NCBI GenBank assembly: GCA_029243485.1
Contig: JAQWRY010000053.1
Coordinates: 1 to 64,000, forward strand
Origin: Candidatus Binatia bacterium
Lineage (GTDB): Bacteria > Desulfobacterota > Binatia > UBA12015
Direction of reading: 5' to 3'
DNA length: 64,000 bases
Below are positions 17,463 through 30,047 of this stretch, one piece after another. Positions within the stretch are counted from its first letter, which is position 1. The number at the start of each line of letters is the position of its first letter. A model generated the notes under the pieces. It did not search any database, was not told the DNA's origin, and saw only the letters and a program-made list of their open reading frames with translations. The translations under genes were made by a program, and so were the position numbers.

Positions 17463-18173
17463 TCAGCGCTCCGACTCGATCGAGCCGCGATGGGCGCCGA
17501 CGTCGACCCAGTCGGCAATCGACTCGAACAGGATCCGCCCGGAATCGAGCCCGGGCCACTGCGGCTCGACGAGAGACGCATCCACGACGTTCTCCGGATG
17601 CACGGCAATCCCGAGGACGTTGCGCCGGGGGCTCATGATGGCCGCGATGTCGCGATCCGAACCCACCGCATCCTCCGTGAACCGGAGCAGGACGAGGCCA
17701 TCGCGGTCGAGTTGGTCGAGCTCCGACTTCGCCGCAACGAAGCGGGCCGCCGCGCTTCGGACCGGCAGGCGCCACACATCCCCGACCATCGCCCTCTCCG
17801 CCCAGGCGTTGGCGACGCCCTCGACCCGCAGCGGCAGCATCCGACCGAGGAACCCCTCGGGCTCGTTCGGTACCAGCCGCCCGGGCAACAGCCCAAGACT
17901 GCACGCTGCGCCGAAGCCCGCCCCAATGGCGAGAAGCAGACCGCCCTCCGAAGCGTGCTCCGCGACGGCACGGCCGAGCGTCCCGGCCGCGACCGCCTGC
18001 GAGACGAACGTGCGAGCCCAGGTTTCATCCCCGCAGAGCGCCACGCAGTCCACGTCGCGCAGGTCCGTCGGCTCGCGGGCACAGACGACCCGGTGCTCGA
18101 ATAGGTCCCGCAGCACGGCAACGAAGTCCGACTCCCACGAGGACCCCGGCGGCGCTACCAGCGCCCACCTCAC
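17463..18173 (-). CDS. PurQ-like class I glutamine amidotransferase lacking the catalytic Cys
   Basis: This 236-aa protein aligns with PurQ along its length: GLLPGRLVPNEPEGFLGRML, then GDVWRLPVRSAAARFVA, then GIAVHPENVVDASL. The nucleophile elbow, normally GICNGFQ, reads AIGAGFG, placing Gly84 where Cys should be. The GGFSYGD oxyanion loop is replaced by CGDETWA. His-Pro-Glu of the triad is kept. It should not release ammonia from glutamine by the usual mechanism. GTG 18173 has AGAGGT seven bases upstream; GTG 18182 is an alternative start. It sits between dut and the PurL-like gene. Tight packing and full length argue against a decayed pseudogene. Confidence 0.78.
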   Translation of the reverse strand: MRWALVAPPGSSWESDFVAVLRDLFEHRVVCAREPTDLRDVDCVALCGDETWARTFVSQAVAAGTLGRAVAEHASEGGLLLAIGAGFGAACSLGLLPGRLVPNEPEGFLGRMLPLRVEGVANAWAERAMVGDVWRLPVRSAAARFVAAKSELDQLDRDGLVLLRFTEDAVGSDRDIAAIMSPRRNVLGIAVHPENVVDASLVEPQWPGLDSGRILFESIADWVDVGAHRGSIESER

Positions 18174-18197
18174 GGATCGCACCTCTGAGGTCGTTGC

Positions 18198-18725
18198 CTA
18201 GTCGTCCGATCCATCCGAGGGGTCCCCGACCTGTGTATGCGAGATCCCGGTGTGACCAAAGCCCCCCGAACCGCGATCGGTCGCGAGGGCTTCTGCCTCG
18301 CCTGCGGACCGCTCCTCCCAGGCGACCCGAACGACCGGGGCCACCACCAACTGGGCGATCCGATCACCGGGCACGATCTCGACGGTCTCCTGGCCCAAGT
18401 TCACGAGCGCCACCTGAATCTCGCCCCGGTAGTCCGCGTCGATGGTCCCGGGCGAGTTCAGAACCGTGAGACCACTGCGGAGCGCCAGGCCGCTGCGGGG
18501 CCGGACCTGGGCTTCCAGACCCTTGGGCAGTGCGATCGCCCAGCCAGTGGGAACGAGGACCCGCTGTCCCGGGGCCAGGCTGATCTTAGACTCGAGCGCC
18601 GCCGACATGTCGCACCCGGAGGCCCCGTCGGTCATGTACTTCGGCAACGCGGTTTCCGCGCGGTCGCCCGTTCGCCAGATAGCGACGGAAACGACGTCAC
18701 GGGAGCTCTGTCCTCCCCTCGGCAT
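18198..18725 (-). CDS. dut: Deoxyuridine 5'-triphosphate nucleotidohydrolase (dUTPase)
   Basis: Dut hydrolyses dUTP to dUMP and pyrophosphate, keeping uracil out of DNA and feeding dTMP synthesis. The trimeric dUTPase motifs are present in order: ASGCDMSA (motif 1), [20 protein letters not shown] with IDADYRGE (motifs 2-3), [12 protein letters not shown] (motif 4) and [10 protein letters not shown] (motif 5, C-terminal P-loop-like arm). The 175-aa length includes about 17 extra N-terminal residues, so the start is moderately uncertain. An unstructured tail follows motif 5. It lies eight bases after the M16 peptidase stop. Confidence 0.95.
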   Translation of the reverse strand: MPRGGQSSRDVVSVAIWRTGDRAETALPKYMTDGASGCDMSAALESKISLAPGQRVLVPTGWAIALPKGLEAQVRPRSGLALRSGLTVLNSPGTIDADYRGEIQVALVNLGQETVEIVPGDRIAQLVVAPVVRVAWEERSAGEAEALATDRGSGGFGHTGISHTQVGDPSDGSDD

Positions 18726-18733
18726 TGGAGTGC

Positions 18734-20014
18734 CTAGGAGAGGCCCAGGGCTGCGCCGTCCATCGAGGTGTCCTCCAGGTTGCCGAGAAGCGCGGCTGCC
18801 ATGCGCCCATCGGAGAACAACCGGCTGGCCATCGCCAGAACATCGTCGCCCGTCACCGCGGTGATCGACGTGGCGAGCTCGTGAGGCTCGACGTTGCGAC
18901 CGAAGTAGATCTCGTTTACCGCGAGGCGCCGCATCCGAGCCGCCGTACTCTCGAGACTGAGGAGCATGCCGCCCTTGATCTGGTTCTTCGAGCGCTCGAG
19001 CTCGTCGGCCGGTAGGCCTTCGCGCTCGAGCTTGGACAGCTCTTCGCGAACCACGTCGATCACTTCCGGGACCGACTCCGCCCCGAGCGCCGCGTAGACA
19101 CCGAACGATCCCGCGTTCGAGAACGAGTCCAGGTAGGAGTAGATCGAGTAGGCCTTGCCGCGCTTCTCTCGGACTTCCTGGAAAAGGCGGGAGCTCATCC
19201 CGTCGCCGAGGGCCGTATTGAGGACGAAGGCCGCGTAGCGCTCCTCGTCGACCGCCGACAGGCCCGGCATGCCCAGCATCATCTGAACCTGCTCGAGCGA
19301 CTTCTGGTGAACACCGAGCTGTAGGCTCGGCGTCGGCATCGCTACGGGCGCCCGATCGACAGTACCTTGGAGGTGGCCGAACCGGGTCTCAATCTGCTCC
19401 ACGAGCCAGTCGTGCTCGACGCCACCTGCCGCCGCAATGACGATCCGATCGGGACGATAGCGCTCGGCCACGAAGGCGACGAAATCATCGCGCCCCATGC
19501 CGGACACCGTCTCCGCCGTGCCACAGATCGGTCGCGAGAGCGGGTCGCCCGGCCAGTACTTCTCATCGAACAACACCTGGACGTACTGGTCCGGTGCGTC
19601 TTCGACCTCGGAGATCTCAGCCAGGATCACGGTGCGTTCCCGCTCGATCTCCTCTTCCAGAAACGTGGAGTTCAGGAAGATGTCGGACAGCACGTCCACC
19701 GCGATCGGCAGGTGCTCGTCCAAAACCTTCGCGTGGTAGCAAGTCACCTCGCGACCCGTGAAGGCATTGAGCGAACCACCCAGAGACTCGATCTCCTCGG
19801 CCACTTCGCGCGCATTGCGACGCTCGGTGCCCTTGAACAGCATGTGCTCGAGGAAGTGCGAGACCCCATTCTGGGCAGGTGACTCGAACCGCGAGCCGTT
19901 CTCTACCCAGATGCCGATCGTGGCGGAGCTGAACTGCGGGATCGGCTCCGTGAGGACCCGGATCCCGTTGCTCAGCGTGCTCTTGCGTACGGAACTCTGC
20001 TGGGGGTTACCCAA
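18734..20014 (-). CDS. M16 family zinc metallopeptidase (PepR/YmxG-type)
   Basis: This is an insulinase-family peptidase of 426 aa. The inverted zinc motif HxxEH is present as [11 protein letters not shown], with the distal Glu in [15 protein letters not shown]. The N-terminal M16 domain is followed by an inactive M16C half with [13 protein letters not shown] and the R/Y pair region [20 protein letters not shown]. Single-domain-pair proteins of this kind commonly follow pnp, as here, after a five-base gap. The start is TTG 20014. Its natural substrate is not established. Confidence 0.93.
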   Translation of the reverse strand: MGNPQQSSVRKSTLSNGIRVLTEPIPQFSSATIGIWVENGSRFESPAQNGVSHFLEHMLFKGTERRNAREVAEEIESLGGSLNAFTGREVTCYHAKVLDEHLPIAVDVLSDIFLNSTFLEEEIERERTVILAEISEVEDAPDQYVQVLFDEKYWPGDPLSRPICGTAETVSGMGRDDFVAFVAERYRPDRIVIAAAGGVEHDWLVEQIETRFGHLQGTVDRAPVAMPTPSLQLGVHQKSLEQVQMMLGMPGLSAVDEERYAAFVLNTALGDGMSSRLFQEVREKRGKAYSIYSYLDSFSNAGSFGVYAALGAESVPEVIDVVREELSKLEREGLPADELERSKNQIKGGMLLSLESTAARMRRLAVNEIYFGRNVEPHELATSITAVTGDDVLAMASRLFSDGRMAAALLGNLEDTSMDGAALGLS

Positions 20015-20019
20015 GCTGC

Positions 20020-22113
20020 CTACTCCGCAGTCCCCTCATCGGCCATGGCCTCCTTCCGGGAGAGACGAATCTTCCCCGACCGGTCGACCTCGAGCACCTT
20101 GACTCGCACCGACTCGCCCTCTTTGAGGACGTCGCGCACGTCGCGGATACGCTCCGCGGCGATCTGCGAGATGTGCAGCAACCCATCGGTACCAGGCATG
20201 ATCTCGACGAAAGCGCCGAAGTCAACGATCTTTCGAACAGTGCCAGGATAGATCCGCCCGACCTCGGCCTCGGCCGTGATCATCTGGATCTTCTCGACCG
20301 CCATCTTCATCGAAGCGCCATCGGCCGAAGCGACCTGCACGGTGCCGTCGTCGGAGACGTCGATGCTACAGCCCGTCTCCTCGACGAGACCACGAATCAC
20401 CTTGCCACCAGGGCCGATGACGTCGCGGATCTTGTCCGTGTTGATCTTGAGGGTGGTAATGCGCGGAGCATAGTCCGACATCTCATCGCGCGGCTTCTCG
20501 ATCTCCTTGGCCATCTCGCCGAGGATGTGGAGACGCCCGTCGCGAGCCTGCTCGAGAGCAGCCTTCATCACGTCGCGGCTGACGCCCGCGATCTTGATGT
20601 CCATCTGCAGAGCAGTGATACCCTCTGCCGTACCGGCGACCTTGAAGTCCATGTCGCCGAGATGATCCTCGTCACCGAGGATGTCGGACAGGACGGCGAC
20701 GTCGTCGCCTTCCTTGATCAGGCCCATCGCAATACCGGCGACAGGGGCCGCCAGAGGCACGCCAGCGTCGAGCATCGACAGCGAACCGCCACAGACGGTG
20801 GCCATCGACGACGAACCATTCGACTCGAGAACCTCCGAGACGATTCGGATCACGTACGGGAACGAATCGCCTTCCGGCAGAACCGGGGTGAGGGCTCGCT
20901 CTGCGAGTGCACCGTGACCGACATCGCGGCGGCTGGGGCCGCGAAGGAACTTCGTCTCCCCGACGCTGTACGGCGGGAAGTTGTAGTGCAACAGGAAGCG
21001 CTTCTTGTACTGCCCGAGAAGCGCGTCTACCCGCTGCTCGTCCGAGGACGTGCCGAGGGTCGCGGTGACGAGAGCCTGCGTCTCACCGCGCTGGAACACG
21101 GCCGAGCCGTGCACGCGCGGGAGCAGCTTTGTCTCACACTCGATCGGACGGACCGTCGTGAGGTCACGACCATCGAGGCGAAGCTTCTGCTTCACGATGC
21201 GCTCGCGGACGAGCTCGGCCTTGAGATCACCGAACGCGCCGGAGATCGCCTTGCCGTCATCCGGGAACTTCTCGGCGAGAGCGGCCTTCACTTCGGCCTT
21301 CGCGGCATCGAACTTCGCATAACGCTCGATCTTCGCCGGCTCGTCGAGACCCGCCTGCATGAGCTTCGTCGCAACCTTGCGAACGGCCTTCACCAGCGGC
21401 TCGTTGACGACCGCCTCAGGAGCCTCGCGCTTGGCCTTGCCAATCGCCTTCTGAAGCTCGTGCTGCATCTTCAGAATCGGCTGCAGACCATCGTGCGCGA
21501 AGTACAGCGCCTCGAGCATGATGTCGTCCGCAACGACCTTGGCGCCGCCCTCGACCATGACGAGAGCGTCCTTGCTACCGGCGACGAGGAGATTGATGTC
21601 GCTCGCCTCGGCCTGCTCGGCCGTTGGGTTCAGGCAAAGCTTGCCGTCGACGCGGCCCACACGAATGCCCGCAATCGGACCGTCGAACGGGATGTCGGAG
21701 ATCGAGAGCGCCGCCGAAGCGCCGCAGAGTGCAACGAAATCGGGGTCGTTGTCCTTCTCGGCCGACAGGACGGTCGCGATGACCTGAATCTCACTGCGCC
21801 ACGTCTGCGGGAACAGCGGACGGATCGGGCGATCGATGAGGCGAGACGTGAGAGTCTCCCTGTCCGAAAGCCGACCTTCACGCTTGAAGAAGCCACCCGG
21901 GATCTTACCGGCGGCGTAGGTCTTCTCTTGATAATCAACGGTCAGCGGCAGGAAATCCACACTGTCGCGTACCGACGTCGAGGCCGTCGCGGTGACGAGC
22001 ACCACGGTGTCGCCGTAGCGACACAATGCCGCACCACCGGCCTGCTTGGCCAAGCGGCCCGCCTCGATCGAGAACGGACGTCCAGCCAAGTCCAATTCAA
22101 CTACCTTTTGCAT
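20020..22113 (-). CDS. pnp: Polyribonucleotide nucleotidyltransferase (PNPase)
   Basis: PNPase is a 3'-5' phosphorolytic exoribonuclease and degradosome component. The 697-aa protein has two RNase PH domains separated by a helical domain, with the catalytic region [20 protein letters not shown] in the second. A KH domain ([20 protein letters not shown]) and an S1 domain ([20 protein letters not shown]) follow. The gene lies 84 bases after rpsO. That gap has a GCCGC/GCGGC hairpin (22166-22183), a possible RNase III or terminator-like site, and rpsO-pnp spacers often carry such sites. Confidence 0.97.
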   Translation of the reverse strand: MQKVVELDLAGRPFSIEAGRLAKQAGGAALCRYGDTVVLVTATASTSVRDSVDFLPLTVDYQEKTYAAGKIPGGFFKREGRLSDRETLTSRLIDRPIRPLFPQTWRSEIQVIATVLSAEKDNDPDFVALCGASAALSISDIPFDGPIAGIRVGRVDGKLCLNPTAEQAEASDINLLVAGSKDALVMVEGGAKVVADDIMLEALYFAHDGLQPILKMQHELQKAIGKAKREAPEAVVNEPLVKAVRKVATKLMQAGLDEPAKIERYAKFDAAKAEVKAALAEKFPDDGKAISGAFGDLKAELVRERIVKQKLRLDGRDLTTVRPIECETKLLPRVHGSAVFQRGETQALVTATLGTSSDEQRVDALLGQYKKRFLLHYNFPPYSVGETKFLRGPSRRDVGHGALAERALTPVLPEGDSFPYVIRIVSEVLESNGSSSMATVCGGSLSMLDAGVPLAAPVAGIAMGLIKEGDDVAVLSDILGDEDHLGDMDFKVAGTAEGITALQMDIKIAGVSRDVMKAALEQARDGRLHILGEMAKEIEKPRDEMSDYAPRITTLKINTDKIRDVIGPGGKVIRGLVEETGCSIDVSDDGTVQVASADGASMKMAVEKIQMITAEAEVGRIYPGTVRKIVDFGAFVEIMPGTDGLLHISQIAAERIRDVRDVLKEGESVRVKVLEVDRSGKIRLSRKEAMADEGTAE

Positions 22114-22197
22114 ACATCTCTCCCCCGGTGGACGTCACGTGCGCCTTTACCGAGTCCGGGAGCCGGCCGCTTGCTCATGCGGCGCGGGCCCTACGCG

Positions 22198-22467
22198 TTA
22201 GCGGCGCAGGCCCAGGCGCTCAATGAGCTTCTTGTAACGCGCCAGGTCTTCCCGCTTGAGGTAGTCGAGGAGACGACGTCTCTGCTGGACGAGCTTGATC
22301 AGTCCTCGACGCGAATGATTATCCTTCGCGTGGGTCTTGAAATGCTCGGTCAGCCCTGAAATCCGCTCGCTCAACAAAGCGACCTGAACTTCAGATGATC
22401 CGGTATCCGTCTCGTGTGCGCGGTAGCTGTCAATCAGCTCGCGCGTGCGCGTCGCGGCCAAAGCCAC
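22198..22467 (-). CDS. rpsO: 30S ribosomal protein S15
   Basis: S15 binds the central domain of 16S rRNA early in small-subunit assembly. From GTG 22467 the protein is 89 aa, the exact family length, with [20 protein letters not shown], the [20 protein letters not shown] helix region and the C-terminal [12 protein letters not shown]. The start is fixed by a strong Shine-Dalgarno (GGAGGAAG) five bases upstream. A longer in-frame reading upstream runs opposite truB and is not protein-like. Its place between truB and pnp is classical. Confidence 0.97.
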   Translation of the reverse strand: MALAATRTRELIDSYRAHETDTGSSEVQVALLSERISGLTEHFKTHAKDNHSRRGLIKLVQQRRRLLDYLKREDLARYKKLIERLGLRR

Positions 22468-22516
22468 AGTTCTTCCTCCATCTGTCGATTCTGTCGTGAA
22501 TTCCGTAACATCGGGA

Positions 22517-23425
22517 TCACGCCCTGTAAAGTTCGCTTGCCTCGGGCATGACGACTCGACGTAGGCGCCATGTCCCTTCTTGTGACTCGAGCACCGCGAG
22601 AAGGCCGCCGTTGGGGGCGATGACCGCCCCCAGGGCCTCCTCTGCAGCTGGTTTCTCGAGTCGGTCCAATACATAGCGTTGCCCGGCGGCAATCGCGAAG
22701 GCGGTTTTGCCATCCACCGCAAACTCCCTGCACCCCCGCAGGGCCTCACGGGGCGCCAGCACGGGCAAATCGCCCGGCTCGCGTTCGAGAACTGAATCCA
22801 ACTCCGCGGACTCCTCGATTTGAAAACAGCCGAATTCCGTCCGTCGAAGGCTGGCGAGGCTACCGAGGGTTCCCAGCGCCTTGCCCAAATCCGAGGCCAG
22901 CACCCGAACATAGGTCCCCTTGGAGCAGCGGACCTCGAAATCGAGTTCTCCCGGCGTCTCACACGGCTCGACCCGGAACCGCTCCAGGTGGATCGGTCGC
23001 GCCTCTCGCTCGACCTCCACGCCCTGGCGCGCCAGTTCGTATAGCCGCTTTCCGCCCTTCTTCACGGCAGAGTACATGGGCGGGATCTGCTCGGAGTCGC
23101 CGAGAAAGGTCTCCGCGACCTCTGCCACGCGCTCAGCGGTGAATTCCGGGACCTCAGCCTCGGCCACCGTCTTGCCGGTCACGTCGAGGGTGTCGGTCTC
23201 CAGGCCCAGGCGGATCCGTCCGGTGTAGGCCTTGTGCTCGGCGCCGAGAAACTGCGCGATTCTCGTCCCGCCGTCGATACAGAGTGGCAAGAGGCCCGTC
23301 GCCATGGGGTCGAGTGTCCCCAGATGGCCCACGCTCGACGGCCGATGGCGGCGCTTCACCGCGCGGACGACGTCTGCCGAGGTGCAACCACTCGGCTTGT
23401 CGATCAAGAGAATCCCGTCGGGCAC
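22517..23425 (-). CDS. truB: tRNA pseudouridine(55) synthase
   Basis: TruB converts U55 in the T-loop of tRNAs to pseudouridine. The 302-aa protein begins [20 protein letters not shown] and carries the catalytic Asp in [35 protein letters not shown] and the conserved [14 protein letters not shown] also match, and a C-terminal PUA-like domain is present. The GTG start shares one base with the rbfA stop (TAGTG), indicating translational coupling. Confidence 0.96.
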   Translation of the reverse strand: MPDGILLIDKPSGCTSADVVRAVKRRHRPSSVGHLGTLDPMATGLLPLCIDGGTRIAQFLGAEHKAYTGRIRLGLETDTLDVTGKTVAEAEVPEFTAERVAEVAETFLGDSEQIPPMYSAVKKGGKRLYELARQGVEVEREARPIHLERFRVEPCETPGELDFEVRCSKGTYVRVLASDLGKALGTLGSLASLRRTEFGCFQIEESAELDSVLEREPGDLPVLAPREALRGCREFAVDGKTAFAIAAGQRYVLDRLEKPAAEEALGAVIAPNGGLLAVLESQEGTWRLRRVVMPEASELYRA

Positions 23426-23835
23426 TAGTCCGTCTTTTCGTCGTTCAGAGATCGTAGGAGGGAGTCGATGTGGCGGGCTTCGTCGAGTTCTTCGTCGTAC
23501 AAGAACTGGAGCTCCGGTGTGACACGAAGCTCCAGGTCCTTCGCGAGGCGGCGCCGCAGGTATGGGACCACGCGTCCCAGCGCCTCGGTCGCCTCGGTTG
23601 GGTCCCCCTGCTCTTTTGAGAGCAGCGCGAAATACACCCGGGCCTGCCGAAGATCCGGGGTGACCTTCACTCGGGTGATGTTGGCGGCGGCCGCACGTTG
23701 GTCGCGGATGTCCTGTACGAGGATCTGGCCGATCACTCGTTGGATCTCGCTCGCGACACGTTCGGCGCGACGGCTGGGCGTACCGCCCGCCGCCACGGCG
23801 TCCGCTTCCGCGCGCCGTCGGCGATCACGCTTCAA
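23425..23835 (-). CDS. rbfA: Ribosome-binding factor A
   Basis: RbfA is a KH-fold factor that binds immature 30S subunits and helps 16S rRNA 5'-end maturation. The 136-aa protein shows RAERVASEIQRVIGQILVQD, then ITRVKVTPDLRQARVYF and RRRLAKDLELRVTPELQFLY, all family blocks. The N-terminus is a basic extension from a TTG start at 23835. A later start near the conserved helix is possible. It lies between infB and truB in the standard order. Confidence 0.94.
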   Translation of the reverse strand: MKRDRRRRAEADAVAAGGTPSRRAERVASEIQRVIGQILVQDIRDQRAAAANITRVKVTPDLRQARVYFALLSKEQGDPTEATEALGRVVPYLRRRLAKDLELRVTPELQFLYDEELDEARHIDSLLRSLNDEKTD

Positions 23836-23900
23836 ACAGGAACCGCTTTCCTGGAACCGATCGAACTCAGGCCGGCAGCAGAGCCGACGCGCCGCCCATC

Positions 23901-26762
<2,862 letters not shown>

Positions 26763-26792
26763 AGTACTTCGGTCCCTCTCCGGTTCATCCGC

Positions 26793-27071
26793 TCAGGAGA
26801 TCTCGGCCGTTGCGACGAGAGCCTCACGGGCATCACGCGCAATGCGGGCGCGCAGCCCCGGCACGAGTTTTTTACGCGCAACGAACTTCGTCGCGCAGTC
26901 CCCCGACGGGTGCAGATAGCTACCTCGACCACCCGCCCGTCGCCACTCCAAGCTACCATTGCCCACAAGGCCGAACCGGCGCATGTGGTCCTTCGGCGCA
27001 CGTCCACCGCAGCCCGCACAGGTGCGGACCGGCGCGGGGCGCGTGTGGCGCCTATGCAGGCCTCCGATCAA
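26793..27071 (-). CDS. YlxR (DUF448) family RNA-binding protein
   Basis: This 92-aa protein carries the YlxR hallmark RTCAGCGGRAPKDHMRRFGL and the strand-rich GGRGSYLHPSGDCATKFVARK. The family consists of small nucleic-acid-binding proteins encoded between nusA and infB. A role in RNA-related regulation is proposed for some members, but no specific function is established for this one. It begins with TTG 27071, overlapping the nusA stop (TTGA). Confidence 0.92.
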   Translation of the reverse strand: MIGGLHRRHTRPAPVRTCAGCGGRAPKDHMRRFGLVGNGSLEWRRAGGRGSYLHPSGDCATKFVARKKLVPGLRARIARDAREALVATAEIS

Positions 27072-28594
27072 GCCTTGTCCCCTTCGGCCGGCGGGGTCTC
27101 TTCGGCCGCCGCAGTGGCCTCTTCGGCCGGCGGAGTCTCTTGTGCAGCCACGGCCGCCTCGTCGGCCGCTGGTGCGGCCTCATCGTCCAAGACGACGCCC
27201 GAGTCGTCCGCGGCCGGGTCGCCTTCCAGGGCGAGCCCTTCCTCGAGCGCGCGTGTCGCCTCGGCCTCGGCTTCGGCCTTCGCGAGGGCATCGGCTTCCG
27301 CCTTCGCGATTGCCTCGGCTTCGGCTCGCACCGCCGCCTCGGCTTCGAGCACCTTGACCTCCGCTACGTGCGGAATCGCGGCTTCGATGATGGCCGCTGC
27401 TCGCTCTGCGTCTAGCCCCTCGACCTCGGCCAGTGCGTCGACCGGGGACAGCGAGATCTCTTCCGCCGACTTGAAGCCGTGCTGCATCAGCAGCTCGGCT
27501 GTAACATCACTGACTCCCGGGACACCGGTGAGCGAGGCTCGCGACTGGCGCACTTCCTCGTCGGCCTCGGACTCACCGCGCACGTCGAGACGCCACCCGG
27601 TCAGGCGCGAGGCCAACGTGACGTTCTGGCCTTTCTTGCCGATCGCGAGCGACAGCTGGTCATCGGGAACGATGACCTCCATCGAGTGCTCGTCCTCGTC
27701 GAGGATGATCTTCGCGACCTTGGCCGGCGCAAGCCCCCGGCAAACGAACTCAGCCGGGTCTTCAGTCCAGTGGATGATGTCGATCTTCTCGCCGCGCAGC
27801 TCCTGCACGACCGCCTGCACGCGCGTTCCGCGCATGCCGACGCAGGCGCCGACCGGGTCGACGTCGCGATCGTGGGAGACGACGGCGATCTTCGCGCGAC
27901 CGCCCGGCTCGCGAACCGCGGCCTTCACCTCGACGATACTCTCGTAGATCTCCGGGACTTCCTGACGGAACAGCTCAATCAGAAGGTTCGGATGTGTGCG
28001 GCTCAGGATGATCTGCGGGCCCTTGGCCGTTAGATCGACGTCGTAGATGTAAGCGCGAATCCGGTCACCCTGCCGGTAGCGTTCGCGCGGGATCTGCTCG
28101 CGCTCGGGCAGGATCGCATCCGTGCGGCCCAGGTTGACGATGATGTTCTTGCGCTCGAAGCGCTGAACGATGCCGGAGAAGATCTCGCCCTTCCGGTCCT
28201 TGAACTCGTTGTAGATGATTTCGCGCTCGGCATCGCGGACCTTCTGGATGATCGCCTGCTTTGCGGCCTGCGCGCCGATCCGACCGAAGTCGCTTCGGGG
28301 GAGCTTGGCGAGAAATTCATCGCCGACCTCGGCTTCGGGGTCGTAGCTCTTGCGGGCGGTCTCCAGGGTGATCTCCGAAAGGGGATCGATCACCTCGTCG
28401 ACGACGCGCTTGATCTCGAAGAGCTCGACCTCGCCGATGTCCTGGTTGTACTGCGCTTCGATCTGGCGTTCGGCGCCCAGCATCTTTCGCGCAGCCTGAA
28501 CCATCGCGCTCTCGACGGCCTCGATGACCACATCGCGATCGATCTGCTTTTCTTTGCTGACTTGTTCGATGACTCGGCCGAGCGGAAGCTCCAT
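27068..28594 (-). CDS. nusA: Transcription termination/antitermination protein NusA
   Basis: NusA binds RNA polymerase and RNA to control pausing, termination and antitermination. The 508-aa protein has the N-terminal domain (LGRVIEQVSKEKQIDRDVVI), S1 (GEIFSGIVQRFERKNIIVNL), then two KH domains (GACVGMRGTRVQAVVQELRG; LSLAIGKKGQNVTLASRLTG) and a helix-hairpin-helix segment. An extra ~90-residue Ala/Glu-rich acidic tail with a repeated TPPAEE motif follows and is not part of the core family. It is in the rimP-nusA-ylxR-infB operon. Confidence 0.96.
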   Translation of the reverse strand: MELPLGRVIEQVSKEKQIDRDVVIEAVESAMVQAARKMLGAERQIEAQYNQDIGEVELFEIKRVVDEVIDPLSEITLETARKSYDPEAEVGDEFLAKLPRSDFGRIGAQAAKQAIIQKVRDAEREIIYNEFKDRKGEIFSGIVQRFERKNIIVNLGRTDAILPEREQIPRERYRQGDRIRAYIYDVDLTAKGPQIILSRTHPNLLIELFRQEVPEIYESIVEVKAAVREPGGRAKIAVVSHDRDVDPVGACVGMRGTRVQAVVQELRGEKIDIIHWTEDPAEFVCRGLAPAKVAKIILDEDEHSMEVIVPDDQLSLAIGKKGQNVTLASRLTGWRLDVRGESEADEEVRQSRASLTGVPGVSDVTAELLMQHGFKSAEEISLSPVDALAEVEGLDAERAAAIIEAAIPHVAEVKVLEAEAAVRAEAEAIAKAEADALAKAEAEAEATRALEEGLALEGDPAADDSGVVLDDEAAPAADEAAVAAQETPPAEEATAAAEETPPAEGDKA

Positions 28595-28603
28595 CTTCGT
28601 CTC

Positions 28604-29092
28604 TCAGTCTCGCTCGCCCCGGAGGTCCCGGGCGAAGTCATGCTCGTAGTGGGCGTCGTCGATCAGCCCATACGGGACGGAAAGTCGGCCATGGGAGCGG
28701 TCATCGATCTCGATGCCCCCTTCTCCCGCGGAGACCAAGAGGCCTGCGAATCTCTTCGCGCCCTCGATCGCCGTCGTGGTCCGAAGGGCGACTTCCTTGC
28801 CACAGAAGCGGTTGAAGTCAGCCGGCTTCTTCAGCGACCGATTCACACCCGGCGAAGAGCATTCGAGCGTGTATTCGACGGGCACGGTGTCGTGCGCATC
28901 CAGCAGGTCACTCAGCTCGCGACTCACCTTGGCGAGGTGGTCGACGCTGATGCCGCCCTCACGATCGAGGACGAGGCGAAGGACGTTCCGTCCGCCGCCG
29001 GGCGCAAACTCGACGTCGACGAGCTCGAGGCCAAGGGCCTCGGCCACCGGTCGGGCGAGCTCCGCCACCGCTGTAGGTACCTGTTCGCTCAA
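28604..29092 (-). CDS. rimP: Ribosome maturation factor RimP
   Basis: RimP assists 30S maturation. The 162-aa form from TTG 29092 is chosen because GCGGAG lies about six bases upstream and the protein then starts at SEQVPTAVAELARPVAEALG, the conserved start. An in-frame extension to 29155 runs into a terminator-like T-tract. Family motifs are LELVDVEFAPGGGRNVLRLV, GISVDHLAKVSRELSDLLDA and YTLECSSPGVNRSLKKPADF. It is the first gene of the nusA operon, so the promoter should be just upstream, around 29093-29150. Confidence 0.93.
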   Translation of the reverse strand: MSEQVPTAVAELARPVAEALGLELVDVEFAPGGGRNVLRLVLDREGGISVDHLAKVSRELSDLLDAHDTVPVEYTLECSSPGVNRSLKKPADFNRFCGKEVALRTTTAIEGAKRFAGLLVSAGEGGIEIDDRSHGRLSVPYGLIDDAHYEHDFARDLRGERD

Positions 29093-29151
29093 ATTTTCTC
29101 CGCTTAACAGCCCAAAAACCGTCTTCCGTCCGCCAAGAGCAGATGGCACAA

Positions 29152-29177
29152 ACAAAAAAAGCGGGCTGGGGGCCCAC
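29152..29177 (-). terminator. Rho-independent terminator between greA and rimP
   Basis: On the minus strand GTGGGC-CCCCA-GCCCGC forms a 6-bp stem (one G-U pair) with a 5-nt loop, followed directly by seven T residues. It lies after greA in the direction of transcription and before rimP. It would separate greA transcripts from the nusA operon, or act as a leader attenuator of that operon. Confidence 0.6.
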
Positions 29178-29282
29178 TTTTCGACAGCCTAGGGTTGGAA
29201 ACGCTTAGCACGCGCTACGCGGACCGACAACTGCCCGGAATCTGGACGAAAACATAAACCGCCCACTTTTTGGGACAGATTC

Positions 29283-29759
29283 TCAGTCCTCGAGGTCGTG
29301 CAGGGTCTTCAGGTCGAGGATCTCGATGTTCTTTTTGCCGTTCGGTGTGTGAACGACGACCTCGTCGCCGACCGCCTTGTTCAGCAGCGCCTGTCCAATG
29401 GGTGAGCTGATCGAAATCGTCGGGGTCCCGCGCTCGACCTCCTCGGGGAAGACGATGTGGTACTCGACCTCGGCCCCGGAGTCGGCATCTTCGACGGTGA
29501 CCCGGCTCCCGTACGAAGCCCGGTCGAGCGGTATTCTCGCCCGATCGTAGACCGAGAGGTCTCCGATCCGTTCGCGTATCTGAGCCATGCGGGCCCTGAC
29601 GAGGCCCTGCCGGTTCTTCGCGGCGTCGTATTCCGCGTTCTCCCGCAGGTCTCCGTGGGCGCGAGCCTCCTCGAGGCGCTTGGGGAGTTCCTGGGTCATC
29701 TCCACCTGGAGATCTCCCAGCTCCTCCTTGAGCTTCACGATGATCGGTAGCTCTTTCAT
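29283..29759 (-). CDS. greA: Transcription elongation factor GreA
   Basis: GreA rescues backtracked RNA polymerase by stimulating transcript cleavage through the secondary channel. The 158-aa length is normal. The N-terminal coiled coil holds the catalytic acidic tip in RENAEYDAAKNRQG, and the C-terminal FKBP-like domain has ISISSPIGQALLNKAVGDEV and VVVHTPNGKKNIEILDL. It lies 12 bases after a small membrane ORF and is followed by a terminator. Confidence 0.96.
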   Translation of the reverse strand: MKELPIIVKLKEELGDLQVEMTQELPKRLEEARAHGDLRENAEYDAAKNRQGLVRARMAQIRERIGDLSVYDRARIPLDRASYGSRVTVEDADSGAEVEYHIVFPEEVERGTPTISISSPIGQALLNKAVGDEVVVHTPNGKKNIEILDLKTLHDLED

Positions 29760-29771
29760 TACTTCCTCGGG

Positions 29772-29942
29772 TCAGCTGCCGGAGGCCGTTCGGCCTGCTG
29801 CCGCCACATATTCCTGTCCAGAATACGACGATTCCGTGGCGGAGAGCATGCGCTCGACCTCGTCACGGAACGGGATCTCGCCGGTAAGGTACCAGTACAT
29901 GAGCGATGCCCCCAACCCAACGCCGATCATGAACCGTATCAT
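29772..29942 (-). CDS. Small single-TM hypothetical protein upstream of greA
   Basis: This 56-codon reading frame begins MIRFMIGVGLGASLMYWYLT, a hydrophobic helix of about 18 residues, and continues with a polar, acidic tail. AGAGGA lies just before the ATG, and the stop is 12 bases from greA, consistent with co-transcription. No family was recognised. The hydrophobic start and spacing support a real gene, but its shortness leaves doubt. Confidence 0.55.
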   Translation of the reverse strand: MIRFMIGVGLGASLMYWYLTGEIPFRDEVERMLSATESSYSGQEYVAAAGRTASGS

Positions 29943-30047
29943 CAGTCCTCTACCCGGCTCGCGGCCATGTGCACACGATACAAATTCGTTCGCGCGCGCC
30001 TCGCGGAGGCGAGCCCCGCCCTATAGGAGCGGAGTGCGAGCCATCCC

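Noticed and set aside
20173-22359. A 728-codon plus-strand frame opposite pnp
   Set aside because: It is an antisense shadow of PNPase with biased composition and no start context.
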